DNA of 64,000 nucleotides, taken from the NCBI RefSeq assembly GCF_019656215.1, contig NZ_BPLK01000001.1, positions 204,822-268,821 on the forward strand, in the 5' to 3' direction. Shown here one piece after another: positions 44,130-52,552 of this stretch (position 1 is the first letter of the stretch; every line of letters starts with the position of its first letter). Origin of the DNA: Apilactobacillus zhangqiuensis. GTDB lineage: Bacteria > Bacillota > Bacilli > Lactobacillales > Lactobacillaceae. A model generated the notes under the pieces. The model did not search any database, was not told where the DNA came from, and saw only the letters and a program-made list of their open reading frames with translations. The position numbers and the translations under genes are program-made.

Positions 44130-44390
44130 CACAAAAAAACGCCCTTAATCTAATTTTACAATTAGACTAAGGGCGTCATTCGACACGGTACCACCTTACA
44201 TTCGTAGCTAAAAAAGCTACCTTGACGTACTAACATACGCTGACGCTGTAAGGGGCGTTCCCCATGCACTTTACTTTTGTTCAGTACATCGCTCGAAAGG
44301 GATTTTCATAACCTGATCAACGCTTCCTTTCACCAGACGAAGCTCGCTTTGGTTGATGGTAGTTATTACTCAACTTTCTCATCGCAATCG
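44130..44390 (-). promoter_or_regulatory. T-box riboswitch, predicted tRNA-Ile (AUC), upstream of brnQ copy 2
   Basis: On the minus strand it has Stem I, the T-box AAGGTGGTACCGTG (complement of 44184-44197) and the terminator GACGCCCTTAG/GATTAAGGGCG with T8. The specifier loop, bounded by GGUUAU and the basal helix CUUUC, reads GAAA-AUC-C (specifier at 44301-44303). It shares the segment GCGTATGTTAGTACGT with the Val T-box leader, which indicates that the whole leader was duplicated with the gene. Confidence 0.88.
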
Positions 44391-44570
44391 TTTATTTGTC
44401 ATAATATTAAAACTAGATTAGAAAAAAGTCAAATCAATTTGGTAAAGAAGTTTAACCAATTTTATACTTTTCTTAATAAACCTATTGAAACGACAGTGAT
44501 ATAATATTAATATACTATAAACCAAATAATAGCTGTCAATTTTTCAGTATGCATAGAGGAGATATATACA

Positions 44571-44885
44571 ATGAAGATTGATAATTATGTTCCAAAGAAT
44601 CAACGAAGAGAAGTTTCTGACAAACGAATTCGTAATCTAAAAATTATGAGTAAAGTGGCTATCTTTACTTCATCACTAATGTACATTGCTTACATTCCAG
44701 AAATTATGCAAAACTTTTCTGGTAACCCAGTTAGCCCAATTCAACCATTTGTTGCCACTATTAACGCTACCTTGTGGACACTATATGGTTGGTTTAAGAC
44801 CTACAAAGATTGGCCTTTAATTATTTCAAATGTTCCGGGAGTTATTTTTGGTTTAATAACACTTGTTACGGTGTTTATTCATTAA
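44571..44885 (+). CDS. SemiSWEET-family sugar transporter
   Basis: A 104-residue protein with three helices forming one SemiSWEET triple-helix bundle, which dimerises to make a sugar facilitator. The family pattern is present: SLMYIAYIPEIMQNFSGNP, FVATINATLWTLYGW with the conserved Asn and Trp, and WPLIISNVPGVIFGLITL. The first 28 residues are a basic cytosolic extension. RBS AGGAGA lies nine bases upstream. It is transcribed alone. Confidence 0.9.
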   Translation: MKIDNYVPKNQRREVSDKRIRNLKIMSKVAIFTSSLMYIAYIPEIMQNFSGNPVSPIQPFVATINATLWTLYGWFKTYKDWPLIISNVPGVIFGLITLVTVFIH

Positions 44886-44901
44886 AAAGGCTTATGATGG
44901 C

Positions 44902-44926
44902 AGATCGTAAAACGGTCTGTTTTTTT
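44902..44926 (+). terminator. Intrinsic terminator after SemiSWEET
   Basis: CAGATCG and CGGTCTG pair around TAAAA, then T7. Confidence 0.75.
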
Positions 44927-44927
44927 G

Positions 44928-44957
44928 TTTGCAAAAAAGAACATTTGTTCGTATAAT
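44928..44957 (+). promoter_or_regulatory. SOS (LexA/DinR) box within the polymerase promoter
   Basis: GAACATTTGTTC (44939-44950) fits the Gram-positive LexA consensus GAAC-N4-GTTC and lies between TTTGCA (44928-44933) and TATAAT (44952-44957), where a bound repressor would block transcription. Confidence 0.85.
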
Positions 44958-44984
44958 ATATTTTACTGAAAGGAGGAACCGAAA

Positions 44985-46283
44985 ATGGATTATTCAAATG
45001 AACCCAAAGGGGTCTTTATGGTCATCGATAATAAGTCGTTTTATGCCAGTGTGGAGTGTGTTCAATTAGGCTTGAACCCACTCACCGCTAGCCTAGTTGT
45101 GATGTCTGATCAAGACAATACTAACGGTGGATTGATCCTGGCATCTTCACCAACTGCCAAGAAAAGATTCCATATTACAAACGTGACTAGAAAACGTGAT
45201 TTGCCATGGGATGATTCATTGATTGTGGTTCCTCCAAGGATGAATCTATACATTCAAAAGAACCTAGCTATCAATAAAATTTTTCACGAGTTTGCAGACG
45301 AAAAACACTGTTTTCCATACTCAATTGATGAGACTATTTTGGATTTGACTCACACATGGCAATTGTTTGGCGATAGTCCTGCTGAAGTGGCGAGAAAAAT
45401 TCAAAAGACGGTCAGACAAAGACTTGGTTTATACACGACAGTGGGCATCGGCGATAATCCGGTGCAAGCTAAGTTGGCATTGGACTTGTTTGCTAAGCAC
45501 AATAAAGATTTGGTAGGGCAATTAAGCTATGACACGTTTGCCAAAAACGTTTGGCCAATTGAACCCATTGATAAAATCTGGAGTATCGGTAAACATACCG
45601 CGGAAAATTTAGCTAAACTGGGCATTCACAACCTAGGTGAATTGGCTAGAACAGACCCATATCAATTAAAGGCGCACTTAGGTGTCATGGGATATCAGCT
45701 GTTCGCAATTGCATGGGGTATTGACCGCTCCCAATTAGATCAAAAGGTGCCAATTAAGGACAAGGGATTATCGAATTCCCAGGTCTTGCCGAGAGACTAT
45801 AAAGATAGACACGAACTAGAAGTCGTGATTACGGAAATCGCTGAACAGGTCGCATCTCGTTTGCGTCACAGAAAGAAACAAACTAGTTGCGTTCACCTAT
45901 ATCTAGGCTTTTCATACGCGGAAAGTGAGGGTAGTGATCGGACTAGTATTTCTCACGAACAAAAAATTACCACGACCTCGGATAACCGTGAATTAGTCGG
46001 GGCAGTGATGGATTTATTCCATAAATATTGGCATGGAGAAAGGGTCAGAAATGTCGGTGTTTCATACACTAGATTGAGTAGCAGTAATGCCCAACAATTA
46101 GACATTTTCGCCGACCCTGAAGTGCAAATCAAAAAGTCAAAAGTCGATAAAGTAGCAGATGAAATTCGGGACAAGTTTGGTTCGACTGCCATTTTTAAAG
46201 GACACAGCTTAGAAAAGGGTGGCACAATGTTAAAACGTTCCGGATTAGTAGGTGGTCACAATGGAGGAAATGCATATGACTAA
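44985..46283 (+). CDS. Y-family DNA polymerase (UmuC/ImpB type)
   Basis: Error-prone translesion polymerase of 432 residues. Catalytic residues are in FMVIDNKSFYASVECV (first Asp) and in YSIDETILDL (Asp-Glu pair). The helix-hairpin-helix region IDKIWSIGKHTAENLAKLGI and the little-finger domain follow. An SOS box in the promoter predicts induction by DNA damage. It is first in an operon with two small genes, the last YolD-like, and overlaps the second by eight bases. This layout is typical of lactobacillar and Bacillus UmuC/YolD units. Confidence 0.94.
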   Translation: MDYSNEPKGVFMVIDNKSFYASVECVQLGLNPLTASLVVMSDQDNTNGGLILASSPTAKKRFHITNVTRKRDLPWDDSLIVVPPRMNLYIQKNLAINKIFHEFADEKHCFPYSIDETILDLTHTWQLFGDSPAEVARKIQKTVRQRLGLYTTVGIGDNPVQAKLALDLFAKHNKDLVGQLSYDTFAKNVWPIEPIDKIWSIGKHTAENLAKLGIHNLGELARTDPYQLKAHLGVMGYQLFAIAWGIDRSQLDQKVPIKDKGLSNSQVLPRDYKDRHELEVVITEIAEQVASRLRHRKKQTSCVHLYLGFSYAESEGSDRTSISHEQKITTTSDNRELVGAVMDLFHKYWHGERVRNVGVSYTRLSSSNAQQLDIFADPEVQIKKSKVDKVADEIRDKFGSTAIFKGHSLEKGGTMLKRSGLVGGHNGGNAYD

Positions 46284-46602
46284 TCAACAAACAGCAAAAT
46301 TAATATTAGATAGAGCAAAACCATTATTTAAGCGTGAATATAACGTTCAATACAGAATTAAGGTCGTGTTTGATCACTACGATCATCAATTTAATTTCTA
46401 CATGATTAGATACAAGCCAGGACACATTACCAGGGTGACACCTCTGCATCACGTTCATAGTACCTGGATTGCTGATTTAGAAGAAATCCTAAACCTGATT
46501 GAAAAGGATTTGAAATTGACCATTGTTTTCGCTGGATTCGAAGGAATTAAATGGGATAGTCGTAATTCGTATATCCAGCGTCCTAAAAGAAAGGTTGGAT
46601 AA
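46276..46602 (+). CDS. Small protein of unknown function in the SOS polymerase operon (108 aa)
   Basis: Soluble basic protein starting at ATG 46276, eight bases from GGAGG and overlapping the end of the polymerase gene. It has the phrases KPLFKREYNVQYRIKVVFDH and PLHHVHSTWIADLEEILNLI and a basic end. It resembles proteins of unknown function found between umuC and yolD in other lactobacilli, possibly an accessory or inhibitory factor of the polymerase, but I cannot name the family with certainty. Confidence 0.78.
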   Translation: MTNQQTAKLILDRAKPLFKREYNVQYRIKVVFDHYDHQFNFYMIRYKPGHITRVTPLHHVHSTWIADLEEILNLIEKDLKLTIVFAGFEGIKWDSRNSYIQRPKRKVG

Positions 46603-46604
46603 AG

Positions 46605-46964
46605 TTGTTAAATCATCACATTGACGACAAGACGGTGCAAAACTTCTTTGATTATTATTATCATGATAGAGGGATGCTTAAGTGGCAGGGCTTTATGCTT
46701 TCTGATCACGTTAGTGCGTTAAGAAAGGAACATAAGGAAGCCTTCGACGATAGTTTTATGTATATGGACTTTCAAAGTGTTCATGAAGAACTAGAAAGTA
46801 AGGGTGAAGATCACCAAAAAGCAGATGTTACTTATGTTAATGATGATGGAAATAAGAGCGTATTAAATGGTCTGGTATTGAACCTCCAGCCAAGCCAGGT
46901 AACGATTATGACCGAAGACGGTGAAATAGTATTATCGATTCAACAGATTTTGATTGTGCAATAA
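46605..46964 (+). CDS. YolD-like protein
   Basis: A 119-residue YolD-like protein. It has the signature YYHDRGMLKWQGFMLSDHVS near residues 18-37 and a C-terminal beta region ending in EIVLSIQQILIVQ. YolD proteins accompany UmuC-like polymerases and are thought to substitute for UmuD. Start TTG 46605 lies two bases after the stop of the preceding gene. It is the last gene of the SOS operon. Confidence 0.85.
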   Translation: MLNHHIDDKTVQNFFDYYYHDRGMLKWQGFMLSDHVSALRKEHKEAFDDSFMYMDFQSVHEELESKGEDHQKADVTYVNDDGNKSVLNGLVLNLQPSQVTIMTEDGEIVLSIQQILIVQ

Positions 46965-46981
46965 ATATAAAGCAAAAAAGA

Positions 46982-47031
46982 CACACCTCGTAAGCTCTGA
47001 TATAATTAATATTAATAAATAAAGAGGTGTG
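46982..47031 (+). promoter_or_regulatory. Extended -10 promoter and inverted repeat over the RBS of the GT39-like gene
   Basis: TGATATAAT (46998-47006) is an extended -10 element. It lies between the arms of an inverted repeat, CACACCTC (46982-46989) and GAGGTGTG (47024-47031). The right arm contains the Shine-Dalgarno sequence AGAGGTG of the next gene. Transcripts reading through from the SOS operon would contain both arms and mask the RBS, while transcripts from the local promoter would not. Confidence 0.5.
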
Positions 47032-47039
47032 ATTGTCTG

Positions 47040-48407
47040 ATGAATAAGAAGGCCAAACTTACTTTGGGTCTATTTTTAATATCAATTGCGTATATGTTAT
47101 TTTTCATGCACCCAACAATTTGGCGTGATGAAAGTTTCACAATGGCATTGGTAGGACATAACTACGGGGATATAATCAGACTGGATTCGATGGATGTGCA
47201 TCCACCGTTTTACTATATAGCCTTAAGATTTTTCTTGAGCGTGACTGCTTTTTGGACTAATTCGTTATTTACTAAGGTCATAATTGCGCGATTATTTTCT
47301 TACATATTAGCAATCTTAACGTTTTTGACATTGTCTAAGACGGTGAAAAACTTGGGAGTTCCGGGTGCCAACGCAATTCAATGGGCTGGCTTTTTCCTAG
47401 CACCAAGTATCATGAGATACTCTACGCAAATTAGAATGTACGCGTTAGCTGCGTTGTTCTTGGCATTGGTATTGAACCAGTTACAGCATTATGATAATTC
47501 GCAAAAAATCGGCCACATATTCTTAGCGGTTATTTTTGCTTCGTTTGCATCGTACACGCATTACTTCGCCGCGGTGTCTGCAGGGTGGATGCTATTCTTA
47601 TACTTCGTTAAATTCCAATTTAATAAGTACGATGGTAATGCCATTTTGCGTGGAATTGTTGTGTTCTTAGTAATGTTTGTTCCATGGGGGATTGTCGCCT
47701 TAGCCCAAGCCCAACAGGTATCATCCTCGTATTGGATTCCACCGGTAAATGTAAATAATGTTGTTAATAATTTTGTGAACTTATTTGCTGATGTATTTAT
47801 CGACAATGGTGGTCAATATTACGCAATTGCCTTGATGATAATATTAATATACCCAACCATTTGGGCATATCTCAATATGTCAAAGAAGTTTAAATCGACG
47901 TTCACGATTGTACTGTTGGTATTTATCTTAACAACTTTGACAGGGATTATGATTTCTGTGGCAGTAAGACCAATTTACATTGCTAGATATGCTTATCCGG
48001 CATACGCATTGGTCATCTTCTTCATGATGACGATTGTGTCTCAGATGATGAAAAAACCACTTAGCCGAATGTCCAATTATTTTGCGACATCGCTATTGGC
48101 GGGATTACTAACCTTGATTATTGGGGTTAATGTCGGTTTCCTTGGCAGTAATCAGTTTAATAATTACATTATGCCAAGCTATAACTTGGCAGCTTCGGTT
48201 GATCAATACAAAGATAATCCAAACAATGTGATTCATCTAAATCCAAACCAAAGTCCAAATTCAATTGTTGAAAAAACAGTCTATATTAAATCAATTAATA
48301 AACGGGTTTATATAAAAAATTTCAACGTTGCAAGAATCCTAGGAAAAGATAATGAAAAGCTATTCTACGGGTTGTTTGACAACGTTAATCAAAATTCAAC
48401 TGAATAG
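47040..48407 (+). CDS. GT-C membrane glycosyltransferase (GT39/ArnT-like)
   Basis: A 455-residue protein with about 11 helices. The first extracytoplasmic loop has WRDESFTMALVGHNYGDI and DSMDVHPPFYYIALRF, the acidic and His-Pro-Pro motifs of the dolichyl-phosphate-mannose/ArnT type GT-C family. It probably transfers a sugar from a polyprenyl-phosphate carrier to an external acceptor such as teichoic acid or a protein. It is not clustered with the donor-synthesis genes. Confidence 0.85.
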   Translation: MNKKAKLTLGLFLISIAYMLFFMHPTIWRDESFTMALVGHNYGDIIRLDSMDVHPPFYYIALRFFLSVTAFWTNSLFTKVIIARLFSYILAILTFLTLSKTVKNLGVPGANAIQWAGFFLAPSIMRYSTQIRMYALAALFLALVLNQLQHYDNSQKIGHIFLAVIFASFASYTHYFAAVSAGWMLFLYFVKFQFNKYDGNAILRGIVVFLVMFVPWGIVALAQAQQVSSSYWIPPVNVNNVVNNFVNLFADVFIDNGGQYYAIALMIILIYPTIWAYLNMSKKFKSTFTIVLLVFILTTLTGIMISVAVRPIYIARYAYPAYALVIFFMMTIVSQMMKKPLSRMSNYFATSLLAGLLTLIIGVNVGFLGSNQFNNYIMPSYNLAASVDQYKDNPNNVIHLNPNQSPNSIVEKTVYIKSINKRVYIKNFNVARILGKDNEKLFYGLFDNVNQNSTE

Positions 48408-48409
48408 AT

Positions 48410-48446
48410 AAAGGGGTTGTTATGAAAAATAACAACCCTTTTTTAT
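48410..48446 (+). terminator. Intrinsic terminator after the GT39-like gene
   Basis: GGGTTGTTA and TAACAACCC form the stem, then T6. Confidence 0.88.
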
Positions 48447-48518
48447 TGAAAAAATTTTTTGTACAATTGAATACCCTGACTGTTGAGAAAGATAAATAAA
48501 TTGAAAGGATAATTATTG

Positions 48519-49799
48519 ATGAAAGAAAGAATAGATTCAGAAATTAATGACACTTCGAGTAATCGTTTCAAACGATTCTGGTTGGAGTTAAAAAAGTGGT
48601 TAATTGTGATTGGCCCAGGGTTGATTGTGATGCTCGCCGATACCGATGCAGGTTGCTTAATTACGGCAGCACAATCCGGTGCCAGTTATGGTTATTCCAT
48701 GATTTTACCGCAATTGTTATTAATTCCAATTCTATTTATGGTGCAAGAAATGACGGTTCGATTAGGAATTGTCACTAAGAAGGGTCACGGTGAATTAATC
48801 CGTGAATACTTCGGTAAGTTTTGGGCGTATGTCTCAGCGATTACGTTGATGATTTCGACAATCGGTGCTTTATTGACCGAATTCATCGGGATTGCTGGAG
48901 TCGGTGAACTGTTTGGTATTTCCAAATGGCTTACAGTGCCACTTAGTACATTCGTTTTGATTTTGATTGCCTTTTTAGGTAGTTATCGTCGAGTGGAAAA
49001 AATTGGGATTATCTTTGGTTTGTTTGAATTAACATTTATCATCGGAATTTTCATGGTTCATCCAAACATGGATTCAATAATGGCTGGAATTCAATCAATT
49101 CCAATTCACGATGATAGCTATGTCTATTTGGTTGCTGCAAACGTCGGTGCCGTTATTATGCCTTGGATGATTTTCTACCAACAAAGTGCGGTGGTAGATA
49201 AGGGCCTAAAGCGTCATATGATTAAAAAAGAACAGACAGATACAATGGTCGGAACTTTTATCACCCAAGGAATTATGATTGGGTTCATCGTCTTATTTGC
49301 TGCGACAGTATTTCAAAGTAAACTCCATGAGACAGAAGAAACCGTTGGTGATTTGGTAACATCAATCGGTAGATACATCGGGATTGATCCCGCCAAAGCC
49401 ATCATGGGATCAAGCATTTTAGGTGGAGCATTGGTTGCCGCCATCGTGGTTGTACTAGCCGGTACGTGGGGGATGACAGAGGTACTTGATTGGAAACACA
49501 GTTTGAACGAACGCATTAATCGTTCTAATCTAGGTTTTTATTCAATGTATTCATTGGTACTAATTATTAGCGCATTGCTAGTATTGTTTAACGAGGACTT
49601 GGTTTCAATTGCGATTACCGTCGAGGTGATTAACGCTTTGATGGTGCCAATCGTGTTAGGCTTCTTGTTAATGCTGGAAAGCAAAGCATTGCCAGATCGA
49701 TACAAAATGAAGGGAATTTACAAAAAAATCGTAATTATTCTTTCATTAATCGTCATGGCATTTGGTATTTATATGATTTTTCCAGTCTTGAATTTGTAA
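48519..49799 (+). CDS. NRAMP-family divalent metal transporter with atypical TM1 motif
   Basis: A 426-residue SLC11/NRAMP-fold protein of about 11 helices. The TM1 region GPGLIVMLADTDAGCLITAA carries DAGC where canonical Mn/Fe NRAMPs have DPGN, and the TM6 region MPWMIFYQQSAVVDKG lacks the usual metal-binding MPHN-like Met/His pattern. VRLGIVTKKGHGELI is conserved. The changes at both binding helices suggest altered selectivity, as in the NRAMP-related Mg transporters, or loss of transition-metal use. ATG 48519 lies nine bases from GAAAGGA. Confidence 0.85.
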   Translation: MKERIDSEINDTSSNRFKRFWLELKKWLIVIGPGLIVMLADTDAGCLITAAQSGASYGYSMILPQLLLIPILFMVQEMTVRLGIVTKKGHGELIREYFGKFWAYVSAITLMISTIGALLTEFIGIAGVGELFGISKWLTVPLSTFVLILIAFLGSYRRVEKIGIIFGLFELTFIIGIFMVHPNMDSIMAGIQSIPIHDDSYVYLVAANVGAVIMPWMIFYQQSAVVDKGLKRHMIKKEQTDTMVGTFITQGIMIGFIVLFAATVFQSKLHETEETVGDLVTSIGRYIGIDPAKAIMGSSILGGALVAAIVVVLAGTWGMTEVLDWKHSLNERINRSNLGFYSMYSLVLIISALLVLFNEDLVSIAITVEVINALMVPIVLGFLLMLESKALPDRYKMKGIYKKIVIILSLIVMAFGIYMIFPVLNL

Positions 49800-49896
49800 T
49801 TATAGGCATATAGAATGGGAAATTAAGTGGATTATATAAAAATTATTGATGTATAATTATTCACGGAATTATGAATATTAATTATGAAAGAAAAGA

Positions 49897-50874
49897 GTGA
49901 GTGTTTTGAATAACGACGAAAACATGAGTCGAAGAAACAGAAAAAACACATCCAAGAAACACATGAAGACTTGGAAAAAGGTTGTTTTATGGATTATTGG
50001 GTTATTGATTGTATTATTGGGAGTCAGTGCATTTGCCGCATACCATAACGTCAAAAAGACCGCTGATGCTGTCTACCAACCATCAGGAGCAAAGACTGTT
50101 AGGAATGCTTCTTCGCTATTGAAGTCACAAAAGCCAGTGTCATTGTTATTTATGGGAACTGATACTGATTTTGGCGGTCGTAGTGATAAAGGTCGTACCG
50201 ACAGTATGATGATTGTAACTTTGAATCCTAAGACAAGTACAACCACGATGGTAAGTATCCCACGTGATATGAAGGTTAATTTACCTGATTTTCCTCAATA
50301 CTCACCATCAAAGATTAATGCGGCCTACACTTACGGAGGTAACAAGGAAGCAATCAATGCCGTTGAAAGCCACTTCAGTATTCCAATTGACTACTACGTT
50401 ACTTTGAGTCTTGGTGGACTTAAGAAGGCCATTGATCAAGTTGGCGGTGTCGACGTTGTTTCTCCACTAACTTTTGACTACCAAGGCCAACACTACACCA
50501 AGGGTAAGTTAGAACATATGAATGGGAACAAAGCAATGTGGTTCTCCAACATGAGATACCAAGATCCACAAGGTGATTATGGTCGTCAATACAGACAAAG
50601 ATTAGTACTGGAAGCCCTAATGAAGAAGGCTATTTCATACAAAACTGTGATTAATTCAGACTTTTTAGACTCAATTTCTCATAACTTGAAAACTAATTTG
50701 ACCATGAGTGACATGCTTCAATTAGCATTGCATTACAGAGGCACTAACAAAAATATCAAGAGTGATTATGCACACGGAACGGGTGAAATGCTAGACGGTG
50801 TATCATTCCAAGATGTGTCTGGTAGTGAACAAAACAGAATTTCTAGCCTAATTAACGAAAGTTTGAAGGGTTAA
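49897..50874 (+). CDS. LytR-CpsA-Psr (LCP) family cell-wall polymer ligase
   Basis: A protein of about 325 residues with a basic cytosolic start, one membrane helix (about residues 29-50) and an external LCP domain. LLFMGTDTDFGGRSDKGRTD and MVSIPRDMKVNLPDF contain the conserved Arg and Asp residues that bind the polyprenyl pyrophosphate. LCP enzymes attach teichoic acids or capsule/EPS to peptidoglycan. Starts are possible at GTG 49897, TTG 49906 and ATG 49924, and the SD is poor. It directly precedes the EPS operon but has its own terminator. Confidence 0.92.
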   Translation: MSVLNNDENMSRRNRKNTSKKHMKTWKKVVLWIIGLLIVLLGVSAFAAYHNVKKTADAVYQPSGAKTVRNASSLLKSQKPVSLLFMGTDTDFGGRSDKGRTDSMMIVTLNPKTSTTTMVSIPRDMKVNLPDFPQYSPSKINAAYTYGGNKEAINAVESHFSIPIDYYVTLSLGGLKKAIDQVGGVDVVSPLTFDYQGQHYTKGKLEHMNGNKAMWFSNMRYQDPQGDYGRQYRQRLVLEALMKKAISYKTVINSDFLDSISHNLKTNLTMSDMLQLALHYRGTNKNIKSDYAHGTGEMLDGVSFQDVSGSEQNRISSLINESLKG

Positions 50875-50884
50875 ATAAAAAAAT

Positions 50885-50919
50885 AAAAAGATGCGACAAT
50901 TTTTGTCGTATCTTTTTTT
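50885..50919 (+). terminator. Intrinsic terminator between LCP and the EPS operon
   Basis: AAAAGATGCGACA and GTCGTATCTTTT pair with a wobble, then T7. Confidence 0.85.
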
Positions 50920-51025
50920 GTACATATGTTTAAAAGTAGAAAATTTAAATTGAGTTATAAAACGTTTAAATCTTAATTAGACTACAGTTATATTTGGCCA
51001 GTCCCCTTTTATAGCTATTTTAAGA

Positions 51026-51062
51026 TGATATAATTGACAATTGTTTATAGTTTAAGTAATAC
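51026..51062 (+). promoter_or_regulatory. Tandem promoters of the EPS operon
   Basis: An extended -10, TGATATAAT (51026-51034), is immediately followed by a second promoter with TTGACA (51034-51039), 17 bases and TAATAC (51057-51062). Both lie upstream of the first EPS gene. Confidence 0.6.
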
Positions 51063-51098
51063 AGCTATTCAAAATAACTAATAGAAGGGTGCTTTACA

Positions 51099-51809
51099 GT
51101 GGAGAAACAAGAAACTAATTCTTTGGAAGAATTAAACAAAATCTTTCGAATTTTGTATAAACATATCAAATTGATAATTGCTACGATTGTAATTACAGTA
51201 TTGGTTTTTGCAATCGGAGTATTTTTTGTCGTTAAACCAAAATACCAAGCGACATCCGAAATTATCGTTAGCCAAAGATTGGATCACGATGCTCAAGCAG
51301 CAGAACAACAACAAATCCAATCTACTGACTTGCAATTAGTTAATACATATAAAAGTATTTTAAGCAGTCAAACAGTTGGTAATTCGGTTAAAAATAAAGT
51401 GGGTAGCAAGATTTACAAGGACAGTGAATTGAACGTTTCAACAGATACCAATTCACAAGTCATTAACATCAATGTTACTTCCCATGATGCTAAACAAGCA
51501 GCAAAAATTGCCAACATAACTGCCTCTACCTTTAAGACTAAAGTTAAAAAAATTATGAACGTTAATAACGTTTCCATTATTTCAAAAGCTAAAGAAATCA
51601 AGAAGCCAATCTTCCCTAAGAAGGGACTTAGCTTACTTGCTGGAGTTTTGGTGGGAGTTATTTTAGGAATGTTCTTAGCACTATTGAGTGAATTCAACGA
51701 TAAGACAATTTCCTCAAAAGACTTCATCGAAAATGATTTAGGCCTAATTAATTTAGGAACAATTAGCGATATTGATATGGAAACTATCAGTAAACAAATT
51801 AAGAAATAA
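51099..51809 (+). CDS. EPS chain-length modulator of the Wzz/CpsC type
   Basis: A 236-residue polysaccharide co-polymerase and activator of the tyrosine kinase. It has two membrane helices (about residues 24-46 and 173-194) flanking an external coiled domain, with the Wzz motif KPKYQATSEIIVSQRL after the first helix and KEIKKPIFPKKGLSLLAG with Pro/Gly residues before the second. Start GTG 51099 follows AGAAGGGTG. First gene of the EPS operon, followed by its kinase partner 12 bases later. Confidence 0.93.
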   Translation: MEKQETNSLEELNKIFRILYKHIKLIIATIVITVLVFAIGVFFVVKPKYQATSEIIVSQRLDHDAQAAEQQQIQSTDLQLVNTYKSILSSQTVGNSVKNKVGSKIYKDSELNVSTDTNSQVININVTSHDAKQAAKIANITASTFKTKVKKIMNVNNVSIISKAKEIKKPIFPKKGLSLLAGVLVGVILGMFLALLSEFNDKTISSKDFIENDLGLINLGTISDIDMETISKQIKK

Positions 51810-51821
51810 AGGAAGAGTGTA

Positions 51822-52541
51822 ATGGGATTATTTAATAAGAGTCCAAAGAAAAAATTAAATGATGACAGTTCCAAATTTGGGGTTAATTTGGTTGCTGAAT
51901 TGTACCCAACATCATCAGTGGCCGAACAATTCAGAACTGTTATGACTAATATTTCATTTGCCAACATTAAAGGTGAACTAAAAAGCTTAATGGTGACATC
52001 AAGTGATCCTTCAGAAGGTAAGTCAACTTTCAGTGCCAATCTAGCGGTTACTTATGCCAAGCAAGGTAGAAACGTTGTCTTAGTTGATGCTGATATGAGA
52101 AGACCAACTGTTCACAAGAGTTTTAATGTTAGCAATCAAAAAGGGTTATCAACCATTTTATCTGGTAACTCAACAATCGAAGATACTATCAAATACACTT
52201 CAATTGATAACCTAAACGTTATTACTAGTGGTCCAATTCCACCAAATGCATCAGCATTACTCGGAAACCGCAAGATTATCGATATTATCAACAAGTTTAA
52301 CAAGCCAAACGACTTGGTAATCGTTGATGTACCACCAGTTAATACAATGACTGATGCGTCAATTGTTTCCACAACAGTTGACGGTACTATTTTTGTACTA
52401 CCACAAGGAGTTGCCGAAAAGAAACGTGCCAAGATGGCTGTGGATCAACTAAAGAAGGTTAACGCCAACATCTTGGGTGGTGTTATGAATATGTCCAAGG
52501 ATAACCTCACAAACGATTACTATTACTATTATTCAAAGTAG
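51822..52541 (+). CDS. BY-type tyrosine kinase of EPS synthesis (CpsD/EpsD type)
   Basis: A 239-residue cytosolic BY kinase. It has Walker A SSDPSEGKSTFSANLAV, Walker A' VVLVDADMRRPTVH, Walker B DLVIVDVPPV, and a C-terminal Tyr cluster NDYYYYYSK that is autophosphorylated. It pairs with the membrane modulator encoded just upstream and controls polymer length and export through phosphorylation cycles with the PHP phosphatase downstream. Confidence 0.95.
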   Translation: MGLFNKSPKKKLNDDSSKFGVNLVAELYPTSSVAEQFRTVMTNISFANIKGELKSLMVTSSDPSEGKSTFSANLAVTYAKQGRNVVLVDADMRRPTVHKSFNVSNQKGLSTILSGNSTIEDTIKYTSIDNLNVITSGPIPPNASALLGNRKIIDIINKFNKPNDLVIVDVPPVNTMTDASIVSTTVDGTIFVLPQGVAEKKRAKMAVDQLKKVNANILGGVMNMSKDNLTNDYYYYYSK

Positions 52542-52552
52542 GAGTTTTATAA

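Noticed and set aside
44277..44504. A 75-codon plus-strand ORF upstream of SemiSWEET
   Set aside because: It runs antisense through Stem I of the brnQ T-box leader and has no RBS.
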